Shown here one piece after another: positions 1 through 8,767 of a DNA stretch of 64,000 bases. The notes beneath the pieces are model-generated. The model worked only from the letters and a program-made list of their open reading frames with translations, had not been told where the DNA came from and ran no database searches. This DNA is from Microbulbifer hainanensis. Its GTDB lineage: Bacteria; Pseudomonadota; Gammaproteobacteria; Pseudomonadales; Cellvibrionaceae. Both the position numbers and the translations under genes were made by a program. Every line of letters starts with the position of its first letter. The stretch's first letter is position 1. The stretch spans positions 62,001-126,000 of the forward strand of contig NZ_JACZCR010000050.1 in NCBI RefSeq assembly GCF_014904735.1. The letters are read 5' to 3'.

Positions 1-20
1 GGCGCGATAAGAGAGAGCAC

Positions 21-422
21 ATGGAAAATCAACCTCTCGGTAGTGGAGAGCAAGCCAAGATAGTTATTTTTATCCTACTAATGCTGCTTGCTAATGTGTG
101 GGCAATTGTTCCGGCGATACTCCTTGGACTAGGAATATTTATGCTGAAGCGATCTGAAGATTTTTCATACATAAAAGCGGCAGTAAATATTACAAAAGGC
201 TACTGGGTGTTAGTGTCACTATTCTGGGCCGCATTTATTCTCATAGATCAGTACGAATGGTATTCACGTGATGGGTTTGTTAACTGGATTGCGGACGGAA
301 ACTATATAATGTTATTTTTCGTTATCGCTCCCCTAGCCCCGATCCCCTTGACCCATTACTTAATACTTAAGCCTCTCAAGCTGAGAAAAGCATGGGTCAC
401 TAAAAACGGTATTTTTCAGTAG
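21..422 (+). CDS. Small integral membrane protein, unrecognised
   Basis: This 133-residue protein has hydrophobic stretches at about residues 13-41, 60-76 and 94-117, so it should span the inner membrane three or four times. It has no recognisable catalytic motif and I do not recognise a family. It ends 9 bases before the downstream ATPase start and is on the same strand, so the two are probably co-transcribed with the HNH gene. From context it could be a membrane accessory or effector of a defence operon, but that is inference. The window begins 20 bases upstream, so earlier operon members may be missing. Base composition is AT-rich compared with the housekeeping genes to the right. Confidence 0.6.
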   Translation: MENQPLGSGEQAKIVIFILLMLLANVWAIVPAILLGLGIFMLKRSEDFSYIKAAVNITKGYWVLVSLFWAAFILIDQYEWYSRDGFVNWIADGNYIMLFFVIAPLAPIPLTHYLILKPLKLRKAWVTKNGIFQ

Positions 423-431
423 AAAGAAAAT

Positions 432-2093
432 ATGGAACCCAGGAATAACAATAAGACTTCGGTATTTTTTTCACCGCGAAAACCTGATGACCACACACTG
501 TTCAATGAAGCTCGCGCCCCCGCCATTGTTATCGTCCCATCTTTACGGGACTGGGATGATTTTGGACACAAAATTTATGCCAGCTATTACCTCATTAGAG
601 ATAACATCTACATACAAGAAGGAAAAATACTGCTTGGGTTCATTGAAAACGATAGGGAAATTAAGAAGAAACTTTACAAGAACGAACAACTCCTAATATC
701 GTCAGAAGAGCTGCCGACTTTCTTTACAATGCGCCAAGACATGGAGGCATACCGAGCGTTAATCCATGAAAAAGGAACTGACCGCGCACTGCAACTTTTG
801 TCTGAATTAAATGATCTTGTTTACGCAAGAAAATCAAGAAAGCCTCAAAAGTGGCTTTCTACAGCTCTTGAGTCCGAAGTTTTTAAATTGGGCTTCATGC
901 GAAGCTCAGATCAATTTTTCACTTTTCATAATGCCGAATCTATTTTAGACGGCGTAAAGGCAGAGCGCCTAGATAGAATCTCGACTACTCTCCATTTAAA
1001 ATTCAAACTTGACGCATTTAACAACGATCATCAAATAGATTTTGAGTTTTCTTCAGATGACCCCCTACCAAGAAGAGTGAATGTCCTGATTGGCAGAAAC
1101 GGATTGGGAAAAAGCCAGGCTTTGGGAGCAATTGTTAAATCGCTCCAATATGGTAATCATGACCTAATAGATCCGACTTACGGCCGACCAATGATCAGTC
1201 GGGTTTTAGCTATAGCGACGCCCGGTGAAACCGCACATACCTTCCCTGAAGAAAGCGCTACACAAAAAACGCTATATCGAAGATTGAACTTAACGAGGAA
1301 TACTAACAACGGCCCGAGTAGAGATTTCGGAGAAATTTGCGTTCAACTTGTACGTTCAACTGAACAGATTGGCGGAAACTTGCGGTGGGAGATTTTTTTG
1401 AAAACCATCTCGAAAGTATTCAAAGGCCAAACAATTGGTTTAAAACTTCATAGCAATGTGTTTGCTAGAAACGCAAACCTTATCTCCATTAACGGCCAGA
1501 ATTATGTACCACTAGATTCACTAAGCGATGGCGGAGAACAGGCTACTTTAGAGCTCTGGTCGGCGATTCAGTCAAATTCAAGCCCCTTCAAGCTCATCAG
1601 CGGTCAGGCATACCGTTTAAGTAGTGGCGAGCTATCTTTTATCAAGTTTGCCGCACAAGCGAGTCTATTTATCGAGAATGGGACACTGGTACTTCTGGAC
1701 GAGCCAGAGACTCATCTGCACCCAAATTTGATATCAGACTTCATAAGCTTATTAAACAATCTCCTTGAAATTACTGGGTCTATTGCGATAGTTGCGTCTC
1801 ACTCCTCATATATAGTACGTGAAATACCCAAAAAGCAGGTTCAGGTGTTCAAAAGTGATAGCGACGGAAACATTCACATTCTGAACCCTAGGCTAAACAC
1901 ATTTGGCGCTAATATCGGATCAATTTCCTACTTTATTTTCGAAGATGAAGTATCAAGCATAGCGGTCAGCGATATTGCCAACAGCCTAAGAAATTTGGTT
2001 GACAGAAGTGCCGGCATGGAACGACTGAGACAGGAAGTATCGCCTGAATTATTTATGCAGCTTCAAAGAGAGCTTGATCAGGACCACAGATAA
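432..2093 (+). CDS. ABC/SMC-like AAA ATPase, PtuA-like (Septu-type defence candidate)
   Basis: This is a 553-residue P-loop ATPase. Seen directly: Walker A GRNGLGKS at 221-228, an ABC-type signature LSSGE at 396-400, Walker B LVLLDEPETHLHP with D423/E424, and an ASHSS histidine switch shortly after. These mark the OLD/PtuA-like branch of ABC ATPases. The first roughly 200 residues form a separate domain that I do not recognise. The stop codon shares a base with the ATG of the next gene (TAATG), which encodes an HNH nuclease. This ATPase-HNH pairing is the hallmark of Septu (PtuA/PtuB) and of the effector pair of retron Ec78. Function in anti-phage defence is inferred from this pairing. It could alternatively be another OLD-like nuclease-partner ATPase. 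Confidence 0.75.
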   Translation: MEPRNNNKTSVFFSPRKPDDHTLFNEARAPAIVIVPSLRDWDDFGHKIYASYYLIRDNIYIQEGKILLGFIENDREIKKKLYKNEQLLISSEELPTFFTMRQDMEAYRALIHEKGTDRALQLLSELNDLVYARKSRKPQKWLSTALESEVFKLGFMRSSDQFFTFHNAESILDGVKAERLDRISTTLHLKFKLDAFNNDHQIDFEFSSDDPLPRRVNVLIGRNGLGKSQALGAIVKSLQYGNHDLIDPTYGRPMISRVLAIATPGETAHTFPEESATQKTLYRRLNLTRNTNNGPSRDFGEICVQLVRSTEQIGGNLRWEIFLKTISKVFKGQTIGLKLHSNVFARNANLISINGQNYVPLDSLSDGGEQATLELWSAIQSNSSPFKLISGQAYRLSSGELSFIKFAAQASLFIENGTLVLLDEPETHLHPNLISDFISLLNNLLEITGSIAIVASHSSYIVREIPKKQVQVFKSDSDGNIHILNPRLNTFGANIGSISYFIFEDEVSSIAVSDIANSLRNLVDRSAGMERLRQEVSPELFMQLQRELDQDHR

Positions 2094-2962
2094 TGAAGCG
2101 AATTCAACCACCACTTCAAGACGACCTCGCTGAGCTCCGATCTCTGGTGCAAAATGAAAACCTCGGTAGCTATCCGGAGTTAATGCACAATTATTTGATA
2201 TTCAAGTCTCAGTATGAAAATTTCTATGCCAACCAAGGGAACCCTTGGCGGATCGCACCACAAGAAATGTCAGATGATCTAAAAAAGTCTATCCGATCAC
2301 ACTATAAACATCCGCCAAAGGATACGCTTGAATTCATAGAAAAATATAGAAACGAATTGTCCCCAGATGTATGCCCGATGTGCGGCAGTCTAAAAACAGG
2401 AACAATCGATCACTACCTTCCAAAAGAGACATATCCGGAAATGTCTGTTTTCTCTATGAACCTAGTTCCTGCATGTGACTGCAATACTAGAAGAGGAGAG
2501 CTCACTAAGGGGGTCGACGAAAACGAGCGATTAGCTCACCCTTACTACGATGAATTTTTGCGAGATAGGCTTTTTAAAATTGAGTTCGAAGAGGAATTTC
2601 TCACCCCGAAAATTTCTATAGTTTTACTAAATCCAAATCATCCTCAAAAAAAACTGCTTAATTTCCATTTGCGCTCTATAGTTTTAGCCAATAATTCCGT
2701 TAATTGGATGAATAAAAGCTGGGCCGATATCTGCAGGCGACCATATAAATTATTGCGTGTCTCGCTAGATCCCGGGCCTGTAACTTTGGATTCTTGCAGA
2801 GAAGCAATAGTTAGGCTTAGAGATCACAATGATGACCTTTATGAAACCAAAAATAGCTGGCCCTCTATTTTTTATACAGGGATACTAGAAAACGGTAATT
2901 TCCTTGCGCAGCTTTCAGATATTACTGAACAAGATAGAAGGGGAAGCTTAGCCCCATCTTGA
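2093..2962 (+). CDS. HNH endonuclease, PtuB-like partner of the ATPase
   Basis: This 289-residue protein has a zinc-finger HNH core: CPMC at 94-97, DH at 106-107 followed by YLPK, then NLVPACDCN with N131. The histidine and asparagine of the HNH fold and a metal-binding cysteine set are present. The second cysteine pair is C128-x-C130 rather than the usual CxxC. The N-terminal 90 residues and C-terminal 150 residues are probably partner-interaction regions. The gene overlaps the ATPase stop by one base, so translational coupling is expected. Known PtuB proteins cut nucleic acid when released from or activated by the ATPase; here that activity is inferred from the motif and the neighbour. Confidence 0.75.
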   Translation: MKRIQPPLQDDLAELRSLVQNENLGSYPELMHNYLIFKSQYENFYANQGNPWRIAPQEMSDDLKKSIRSHYKHPPKDTLEFIEKYRNELSPDVCPMCGSLKTGTIDHYLPKETYPEMSVFSMNLVPACDCNTRRGELTKGVDENERLAHPYYDEFLRDRLFKIEFEEEFLTPKISIVLLNPNHPQKKLLNFHLRSIVLANNSVNWMNKSWADICRRPYKLLRVSLDPGPVTLDSCREAIVRLRDHNDDLYETKNSWPSIFYTGILENGNFLAQLSDITEQDRRGSLAPS

Positions 2963-3399
2963 TATGGGGAACAGTTAAGCGGCCCAATAACCACCACAGG
3001 AACCATATTCAAACCCGCTTGGGAGAACCACCACAACGCGGATTACAACAATCCAGGCCACGCCCTATACCGGAATGATGAGGAGGAGCGAGCCCGCCAG
3101 AGAATGCGATGAAGCGGGGACGGTAGGTGGCGGTATTTATCAGTTTGATTGCAAAGCGCATTACTCCGGCCGTGTAATCGCTCTCATTTCGTTAACAGCA
3201 AAGTAAGAATCGTACCAAAGAATATTGGCGAACCTATTGAATCGCCGTTTTCGGTGACCTCAAAGTGTCATTTCTACTTTTAGGTGTAGAACATCTCACC
3301 CCAAGAGGCCCAAGCGCACCCTATCGGGGGCCTTTATGGGGGCATACACTTCAAATCCTCCGCCACAAAATCATAAAAATCAATGCGTTAGAGGCAGAC

Positions 3400-3422
3400 T
3401 TCAAGTCCCGGAGGGCCCACCA
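3400..3422 (+). repeat. tRNA 3'-end remnant, probable attachment-site scar
   Basis: The 23 bases read as a T-loop (TTCAAGT), the 3' half of a T-stem (CCCGG), a 7-base acceptor strand (AGGGCCC), a discriminator A and CCA. The 5' half of the T-stem that should precede it (CCGGG) is absent, and no matching acceptor strand lies 70-90 bases upstream, so this is not an intact tRNA. Such fragments are left when tRNA-targeting integrases insert. The parent tRNA and an integrase are not in the window. Confidence 0.55.
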
Positions 3423-3667
3423 TTCTCCTCCCCCGCTTTCTCTTCACCATTCTCGTGAAGCTTCTTTCCTTCAAGATATTTTCGGTTTAGCGACGCCCCT
3501 GCTCCTGACTAAAATCCCATGGACAATGTGGTCACAAACAGGCTGCGTGGCGCGCACTTTTAATAGGAAATTAAACGCCAAAAGATTCTTCTGACCCCAA
3601 ATATTCTTTACGTGCGAGGAGGAAAGGAAGGCTTCTAGGCATCAGTAGCGGGGCAATTTTCGAAAAC

Positions 3668-3694
3668 AAAAAAAGGGCGACTCATCAGCCGCCC
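3668..3694 (-). terminator. Rho-independent terminator of the hypothetical gene 3715-4164
   Basis: Read on the minus strand, a stem GGGCGGC/GTCGCCC (one mismatch) with a 6-base loop is followed directly by seven T. It begins about 20 bases after the stop codon of the minus-strand gene. Confidence 0.75.
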
Positions 3695-3714
3695 TCAATA
3701 TCCACATTTAAACT

Positions 3715-4164
3715 TTATGAGCTGCTATCAGAAAATCCTTCTCCTGGCGTTTCAGAGAAAGTAGCGAGGCCAAAGTAATCCCGATAATCTGGATTCCCAG
3801 AACTTTCCATGTGCCATTTTATGAAAACAGGTGACTCTGTCTGAAGCATATGTCTCATGTGAGAGAAATCTCTCATCGGCAAATCAACATAGACTTCAGA
3901 ATCATTTATCTGCGCAATTCTAGGTTTTATCGTCATAGGACCAGTGCCCGGTATTGAGTCATAGGTACTACCGTCCCTACGCTCAATTTCACCGTGATCT
4001 TCTCTTCGCTCGTCAAAGTACTCATGGAAGCGAACTGTGACATATACATTGTCGCCACCTCCAATCCTAAACGGTGTTCCTTGCAACTTAATCAGACCTT
4101 GGTAATTAGCCTTACGCTGATATTCAATTCCATATTTATTAACTTGAACAATCATCTCCGACAT
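3715..4164 (-). CDS. Hypothetical protein
   Basis: This 149-residue protein is not recognised. It is probably soluble, with no signal peptide or membrane segment. The middle alternates short beta-like stretches with charged loops, and the C-terminus ends in a serine run. I chose the ATG at 4164 because GGAG lies eight bases upstream; an in-frame TTG six bases earlier is weaker. The gene stands alone, with its own terminator, in AT-rich DNA between the tRNA remnant and the molybdenum-cofactor cluster. It is therefore probably part of the acquired region. Confidence 0.55.
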   Translation of the reverse strand: MSEMIVQVNKYGIEYQRKANYQGLIKLQGTPFRIGGGDNVYVTVRFHEYFDERREDHGEIERRDGSTYDSIPGTGPMTIKPRIAQINDSEVYVDLPMRDFSHMRHMLQTESPVFIKWHMESSGNPDYRDYFGLATFSETPGEGFSDSSS

Positions 4165-4386
4165 AACCAAATCTCCATTCTAATTTTTTAATATGCACTA
4201 CCATGTGATTTAAAATTACTCGAACAACTTAATTTGATATGTACAATCACTTTTAAAAAAACAAAAGCCTTTCCATTATCTGCTTACATTGCATTCAATA
4301 AAATAGCTATATAAATGAAACATCTGCCAGAAATAGAGAGTTACTAAATAATTTTTTGCCGCCTCACTACTATCGTTTCCGCTTCG

Positions 4387-5133
4387 TCATTTTTTGCAGG
4401 TTTTGCAACGACTCCCACCGAGATTAATACTGCTCCACTCAAGAGCCGCGGCATCGAACATCTTCAACGTGTTCAAACTCGCGAGCGGCAGGTTCGCCAG
4501 TAACTTGATAGCTTCCAGCGCCTGGGCGCTGCCAACCGTACCCAACGCAGGTCCGATAACGCCAAGCGTCTCGCAGTTGGCCACTGGTAATTCTCCGGTG
4601 TCGGGAAAAATGCATTCGTAGCAATGGCTTCCGTCATTGCGGAAATCAAAACTGATCAACTGGCCGGAAAATCCCTGTGCGGAGGCCATGATTACCGGGA
4701 CGCGGCATGTCCGGCAAACCCGGTTTATGCTGTAGCGGATGGCAAGGTTGTCAGTGCAGTCCAACACCAGATCGACTCCCTGCACATTTCTGGCAAGCCA
4801 CTCTTCATCCGCCATCTGCGCGTGCGGCGTTATATGAATATTCGGGTTGGCGGCTTGTAACTGTTGCGCCGCGACATAGACCTTTGGTTTCTTCAGGTGA
4901 TTGGTTTTATACAGGACCTGTCGCTGCAGATTGGAAAGATCTACGGTATCACCATCCACCAGAATCAGCTCTCCCACGCCTGCCGCGGCGAGGTAGAGGG
5001 CGGCCGGGCAGCCGAGACCGCCCATCCCTACGATCATCACCCGGGAGTTCGCGAGCCTCTCCTGCGCCACCTCGCCCATTTGCGGGAGCATGATCTGGCG
5101 ACTGTAACGAATACGGTCTTTGTTACTGAGCAT
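4387..5133 (-). CDS. moeB: MoeB/ThiF/HesA-type sulfur-carrier adenylyltransferase
   Basis: This 248-residue E1-like enzyme adenylates the C-terminal Gly-Gly of a ubiquitin-like sulfur carrier, here most likely the adjacent MoaD. The nucleotide-binding GMGGLG is near residue 37, followed by DGDTVDLSNLQRQ and the conserved KPKV segment. Zinc-binding cysteine pairs are CYEC in the middle and CKTC at the very end. Length is normal for MoeB without a rhodanese domain. It lies last in the moa gene run, about 240 bases after moaE, and GGGAG precedes its ATG. A ThiF role is possible from sequence alone, but the Moco context favours MoeB. Confidence 0.85.
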   Translation of the reverse strand: MLSNKDRIRYSRQIMLPQMGEVAQERLANSRVMIVGMGGLGCPAALYLAAAGVGELILVDGDTVDLSNLQRQVLYKTNHLKKPKVYVAAQQLQAANPNIHITPHAQMADEEWLARNVQGVDLVLDCTDNLAIRYSINRVCRTCRVPVIMASAQGFSGQLISFDFRNDGSHCYECIFPDTGELPVANCETLGVIGPALGTVGSAQALEAIKLLANLPLASLNTLKMFDAAALEWSSINLGGSRCKTCKK

Positions 5134-5371
5134 AGGAAACTCCCGGCCCCGCGCGCCCCAGCCGGGCGCTTTCCATCCACAGGCAGTTTGAGGTCAGTAA
5201 CTGGATTTCAATGAAGTCATGACTGATCCAGATAACCAACGCGGGGTATTAACTCCAAAATTTTTTGCAGTGTCGGCAGAAGGTGGCGGACAACCTGTAT
5301 ACAGCCGCCTGCAACTGGCAGTCACCGGCACGGGCAACCTGAGCCGAGGCTCACAACAAGCCAGCGGTGCT
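5134..5371. other. Spacer between moaE and moeB
   Basis: This gap of about 240 bp in an otherwise tightly packed operon contains no gene I can support and no clear terminator. It may hold a secondary promoter for the moeB-like gene. Confidence 0.4.
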
Positions 5372-5851
5372 TCACGCCCAGCTACCCGCCGCTTCGCGGT
5401 CACTGTCCCGGGCTTCGACCCAGCGCTCTTTCGTCACGCCGTCACTGTGGATGGTTTCGCGCTTCCAGAACGGCGCCTCGGTCTTGAGGCGGTCCATGAT
5501 GTATTGGCAGGCCGCGAACGCAGCCTGTCGGTGCGGGCTGGTAACGCCGACGAATACAATCTCATCGTTGATCTGCATGCTGCCGACTCGGTGCAACAGT
5601 GATACGCGCCCCAGTGGCCAGCGCGCGCGTGCGTCGGCGACAATTCCGTCGAGGCTTTTTTCGGTCATGCCCGGATAGTGTTCCAGCGCAAGTCCGCGGA
5701 TGTCATTGCCATCGTTAAAGTCGCGCACGGAGCCGACAAATATGGCGCAGGCGCCGTCACTGCACGCGCCGCCCTGCAGCGCGCGATATTCTGTGGCGGC
5801 ATCAAACGCTTCGCTGCAGACGAGAATCTTGTTGCGGGTTTTCATCGACAT
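5372..5851 (-). CDS. moaE: Molybdopterin synthase catalytic subunit MoaE
   Basis: This 159-residue large subunit of molybdopterin synthase uses MoaD thiocarboxylate to put the dithiolene sulfurs into precursor Z. Family marks include FVGSVRDFN near residue 40, LEHYPGM, LLHRVG and the late FWKRE segment with its active-site lysine. It starts at an ATG with GAGGG upstream and lies 20 bases after moaD. The two subunits form an alpha2beta2 complex, so adjacency fits. Length is normal. Confidence 0.93.
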   Translation of the reverse strand: MSMKTRNKILVCSEAFDAATEYRALQGGACSDGACAIFVGSVRDFNDGNDIRGLALEHYPGMTEKSLDGIVADARARWPLGRVSLLHRVGSMQINDEIVFVGVTSPHRQAAFAACQYIMDRLKTEAPFWKRETIHSDGVTKERWVEARDSDREAAGSWA

Positions 5852-5871
5852 CGAAATTACCCTCGCGCTGT

Positions 5872-6117
5872 TCAGCCGCCGGTAACCGGCGGGAAGAAAG
5901 CCACCTCGTCACCATCCGCCACGGTCGCGTCAGCGCCAACCAGCACCTGGTTGAGCGCAGTGCGGATGGGGTCGGAAGCCAGGTATTGGCGCCACTCCGG
6001 GCGCTCTCCGCACAGGGATTCACGCAGCGCGGCAATATCGCCGGAGAAATCGTCGAGCCGCATTTCGCCGGTTCCGAGCTGTTCGCGCAGGCTTGCAAAG
6101 AAAAGCACTCTGATCAT
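5872..6117 (-). CDS. moaD: Molybdopterin synthase sulfur carrier MoaD
   Basis: This 81-residue ubiquitin-like beta-grasp protein begins MIRVLFFASLRE and ends in FFPPVTGG. The terminal Gly-Gly is the residue pair adenylated by MoeB and then thiocarboxylated. It follows moaC by three bases and precedes moaE, the usual order. Size and terminus are exactly as expected for MoaD. Confidence 0.93.
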   Translation of the reverse strand: MIRVLFFASLREQLGTGEMRLDDFSGDIAALRESLCGERPEWRQYLASDPIRTALNQVLVGADATVADGDEVAFFPPVTGG

Positions 6118-6120
6118 GGT

Positions 6121-6621
6121 TCACTCCGCTTCGGTTTCTGTGGCTTGCGCCAGCTGCCAGTGGCCACGCTTGCCACCGCGTTTTTCCAGCAGGCGGGTCG
6201 GACCGATCACCATCGCCGGATCGACCGCCTTGCACATATCGTAAATAGCCAGCGCGGCAACCGAAGCAGCGGTGAGCGCCTCCATTTCCACACCGGTGCG
6301 CCCCGCCAGGCGACAGTACGCAGAAATATGCACGCTGTGTGATTGCGGCTGTAATTCAAAATCCAGTGACACCTTGGTGAGCATCAGCGGATGACACAGC
6401 GGGATGAGTTCGGCGGTTTTCTTCGCCGCCTGTATCCCGGCAATACGGGCTACCGCCAGCACATCGCCCTTCTTGTGCGCGCCCTGGCTGAGCAGTGCAA
6501 AGGCTTCTGCACTCATACTGATACGGCTTTCAGCGCGCGCATCGCGGTCTTGTATGTCCTTGCCGGTGACATCCACCATGCTGGCTTCGCCGCGCTGATT
6601 GAGATGGGTTAACTCGCTCAT
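6121..6621 (-). CDS. moaC: Cyclic pyranopterin monophosphate synthase MoaC
   Basis: This 166-residue enzyme works with MoaA in the first step of Moco synthesis, rearranging the GTP-derived intermediate to cyclic pyranopterin phosphate. Motifs: MVDVTGK near 15-21, [28 protein letters not shown] at 71-78, GVEMEALTA and DMCKAVD, with the catalytic lysine in the last. The open frame continues upstream through moaB, but homology and size place the start at the ATG at 6621, four bases after the moaB stop. Confidence 0.93.
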   Translation of the reverse strand: MSELTHLNQRGEASMVDVTGKDIQDRDARAESRISMSAEAFALLSQGAHKKGDVLAVARIAGIQAAKKTAELIPLCHPLMLTKVSLDFELQPQSHSVHISAYCRLAGRTGVEMEALTAASVAALAIYDMCKAVDPAMVIGPTRLLEKRGGKRGHWQLAQATETEAE

Positions 6622-6625
6622 CGTC

Positions 6626-7168
6626 TCAACCCCGGGTCGGGCACAGCGGTTCATCGAATTGCAGGTGCGGCACAAAGTTGCAGGGCCGGTGCCGTGCATC
6701 CAGCTGCTGCAGCAGGATGCCCTCCCAGGCGGTGCGGCAGGCACCGGTGGAGCCGGGCATGGCGCACACCAGGGTGCGGTTGGCAAGCCCGGCAAACGCG
6801 CGCGACTGCACAGTGGAACTGCCGATCTCCGCTGCGGAGATCTGCCGGAACAGCTCGCCAAACCCCTCCACTTTTTTGTCGAACAGCGGCGTCAGCGCTT
6901 CCGGTGTGGAGTCGCGTTCGGTGAAGCCGGTACCACCGGTAACCAGTACGACCTGGACTTCCGGCGCTGCGATCCAGCGCGAGACCAGCGCGCGCAGCTG
7001 ATACACATCGTCGGGGGCGATCAGTTTTTCCACCAGCCGGTGGCCGACCGTCTGCAACGCGTCGACCAGGTAGGCTCCCGAGGTATCGTTGTCCACCGTG
7101 CGGGTATCGGAAACCGTGAGCACGGCGATGTTGAGCGGGACGAATTCTTTCGCGGCGTGTCCGGACAT
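6626..7168 (-). CDS. moaB: MoaB-type molybdopterin adenylyltransferase
   Basis: This 180-residue MogA/MoaB-fold protein is expected to adenylate molybdopterin before metal insertion by MoeA, which is encoded at 38.9 kb. Conserved segments are LTVSDTR near 17-23, VTGGTG near 77-82, the AMPGST loop and FVPHL towards the end. AGGAGAG lies upstream of the ATG. It sits between mobA and moaC in the same operon. In E. coli MoaB itself is inactive and MogA does this job; no separate mogA is seen here, so this copy may be the functional enzyme. Confidence 0.9.
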   Translation of the reverse strand: MSGHAAKEFVPLNIAVLTVSDTRTVDNDTSGAYLVDALQTVGHRLVEKLIAPDDVYQLRALVSRWIAAPEVQVVLVTGGTGFTERDSTPEALTPLFDKKVEGFGELFRQISAAEIGSSTVQSRAFAGLANRTLVCAMPGSTGACRTAWEGILLQQLDARHRPCNFVPHLQFDEPLCPTRG

Positions 7169-7181
7169 GGTCGTTACTCTC

Positions 7182-7784
7182 CTACAGGGAAATGAATGAA
7201 TGGCCCCCGGGGACTGCTGTTACGCTTTGGCCTGTGGTGCAGTGCAGCGCGTAGTCGGCAGGGGTGTTGATATTGTGAAAGGCTGCATCGCCATCGGTGA
7301 GCGGCAGCGACAGCGCGTCTGCCCGCGCCAGCAACGCGCGGATAGAGTTGGGGCCGGCACCACTGACGGCCTCTTCGAGAAAGTCGTACACCGGCGCATT
7401 GAGTGGCAGCCACAGCGGCAGATAAAAATGCCCGAAGTAACAGGCGCGGCCACTTTGCCGGCCCGCCTGTAACAGGGGGTACAGCTGCGCCGGCGACAGC
7501 AGCGGCATGTCCACGGGGATTACCAGCAGGCTGTCCGCGGACGTGATCCGGGCCACCCCACACAGGCCGCCGATTGGCCCGAGGTCCGCGACCGGATCCG
7601 GCACGCCGCCGGGCCGCATGCCGCTGACGCGCACTTCTTGCAATGGCAGGTCGCCGAGCAGCGCCAGTGCATGTTCGAGGAAGGTCTCTCCGTCCGGCAT
7701 GCGCAGAGCGGCCTTGTCTCGCCCCATGCGACTTGAACGGCCGCCTGCCAGTACTACGCCACAGGTCTGCTCGTGCGCGGACAT
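7182..7784 (-). CDS. mobA: Molybdenum cofactor guanylyltransferase MobA
   Basis: This 200-residue enzyme adds GMP to Mo-molybdopterin, making the bis-MGD form needed by NarG. The nucleotide-binding signature LAGGRSSRMGRDKA lies near residues 12-25, and PVDMPLL carries the metal-binding aspartate. The frame is open far upstream, but the ATG at 7784 gives the usual MobA length and lies five bases from the moaA stop. Its presence inside the moa operon matches the need for MGD by the nitrate reductase about 20 kb away. Confidence 0.9.
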   Translation of the reverse strand: MSAHEQTCGVVLAGGRSSRMGRDKAALRMPDGETFLEHALALLGDLPLQEVRVSGMRPGGVPDPVADLGPIGGLCGVARITSADSLLVIPVDMPLLSPAQLYPLLQAGRQSGRACYFGHFYLPLWLPLNAPVYDFLEEAVSGAGPNSIRALLARADALSLPLTDGDAAFHNINTPADYALHCTTGQSVTAVPGGHSFISL

Positions 7785-7789
7785 GGTGT

Positions 7790-8767
7790 TCAACCTCCGA
7801 GCATGGCCAGGTTGCGGGTGGCCCCGGTGTAGCCGCTCTCCAGCAAGTGAGAGGCCTGCTTTCCGGACAGCGCGCTGCGGACCTGTGCTGCAACCAGTTC
7901 GTGATCGCCACTGCGAATGGCTTCGCGCAGATCGATACCCGCAGAGGCAAACAGGCACAGGTGCATTTTTCCCTGCGCAGACATGCGCAGGCGATTGCAG
8001 GATTTGCAGAAATCTTTGCTGTAAGGAGTGATCAGGCCGATGCGGCCGGCGTAATCGCGATGGGCGTATTCCCGCGCGGGACCGGCGTCGCGCTCGCGCG
8101 GCACCAGCTCCCACCCTTCCGCGAGTAAATGCCGTTCTATGTCGGCACCGGCCACATGGTTGCTGGCAAAAAAATCGCGGTTGTCGCCGGTGCGCATCAG
8201 TTCGATAAAACGCAGACTGACCGGAGTTTCCCGCACCCAGTGCATAAATTGCGACAGGCTCGCGAGGTTGTGCTCGCGCAACAGCACCGCATTGACCTTG
8301 GTGTCGATGCCCAGCGCCAGCGCGCGGTCGATACCCGCGAGTACTTTGTGCAGCTTGTCGTGGCCGGTGATGCGGTGAAACTGCGCGCGATCGAGCGAAT
8401 CGATGCTGACATTCAAACGGTCGAGGCCGGCGCTGTGCCAGGCGTCGATGCAAGAAGGTAACTTGTAACCGTTGGTGGTGATGGCGACGCGGCGGATACC
8501 GTCGGTGCTGCTCACCTTTTCAATCAGTTGAACGAGGTCCCGGCGAAGGGATGGCTCGCCGCCGGTGAGGCGAATTTTTTCAGTACCGAGAGTGGCAAAG
8601 GCGCGGACCACTGTACCGACTTCCGCCACGCTGAGGGAATTTTCCCGTTCAACGGATGGATCGCATTGGTAGCCATCCGGCAGGCAGTAGTTGCAACGAA
8701 AGTTGCATACGTCGGTTACGGAGAGGCGCAGGTAATAAAACCGGCGCCCGAAATTGTCTTGTAACAT
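7790..8767 (-). CDS. moaA: GTP 3',8-cyclase MoaA
   Basis: This 325-residue radical-SAM enzyme converts GTP to 3',8-cyclo-GTP. The N-terminal cluster motif CNFRCNYC is near residue 22, the second cluster uses CKSCNRLR and a later CL cysteine, and the protein ends in Gly-Gly, needed for activity. An in-frame TTG lies 15 bases upstream, but I chose the ATG at 8767. The TTG falls inside the conserved 3' part of the riboswitch, whose GGAAAGG serves as the ribosome site for the ATG. It is the first gene of the Moco operon. Confidence 0.93.
   Translation of the reverse strand: MLQDNFGRRFYYLRLSVTDVCNFRCNYCLPDGYQCDPSVERENSLSVAEVGTVVRAFATLGTEKIRLTGGEPSLRRDLVQLIEKVSSTDGIRRVAITTNGYKLPSCIDAWHSAGLDRLNVSIDSLDRAQFHRITGHDKLHKVLAGIDRALALGIDTKVNAVLLREHNLASLSQFMHWVRETPVSLRFIELMRTGDNRDFFASNHVAGADIERHLLAEGWELVPRERDAGPAREYAHRDYAGRIGLITPYSKDFCKSCNRLRMSAQGKMHLCLFASAGIDLREAIRSGDHELVAAQVRSALSGKQASHLLESGYTGATRNLAMLGG

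Larger units (their letters stand above)
2963..3714. other. Gene-poor junction of about 750 bp
   Basis: No convincing gene is present. A 109-codon open frame (3265-3594, plus) overlaps the tRNA fragment, has no recognisable domain and no good ribosome site, so I do not call it. The stretch holds the tRNA 3'-end remnant at 3400-3422 and, at its right end, the terminator of the minus-strand gene that follows. It looks like a junction between inserted and older DNA. Confidence 0.6.

Noticed and set aside
3350-3370. A second tRNA-like T-loop fragment (TTCAAATCCTCCGCCA)
   Set aside because: It lacks stem partners and a complete CCA-ending acceptor strand; too short to separate from chance.
3265-3594. 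109-codon frame in the junction region
   Set aside because: It runs through the tRNA fragment, lacks a ribosome site and shows no protein-like pattern.
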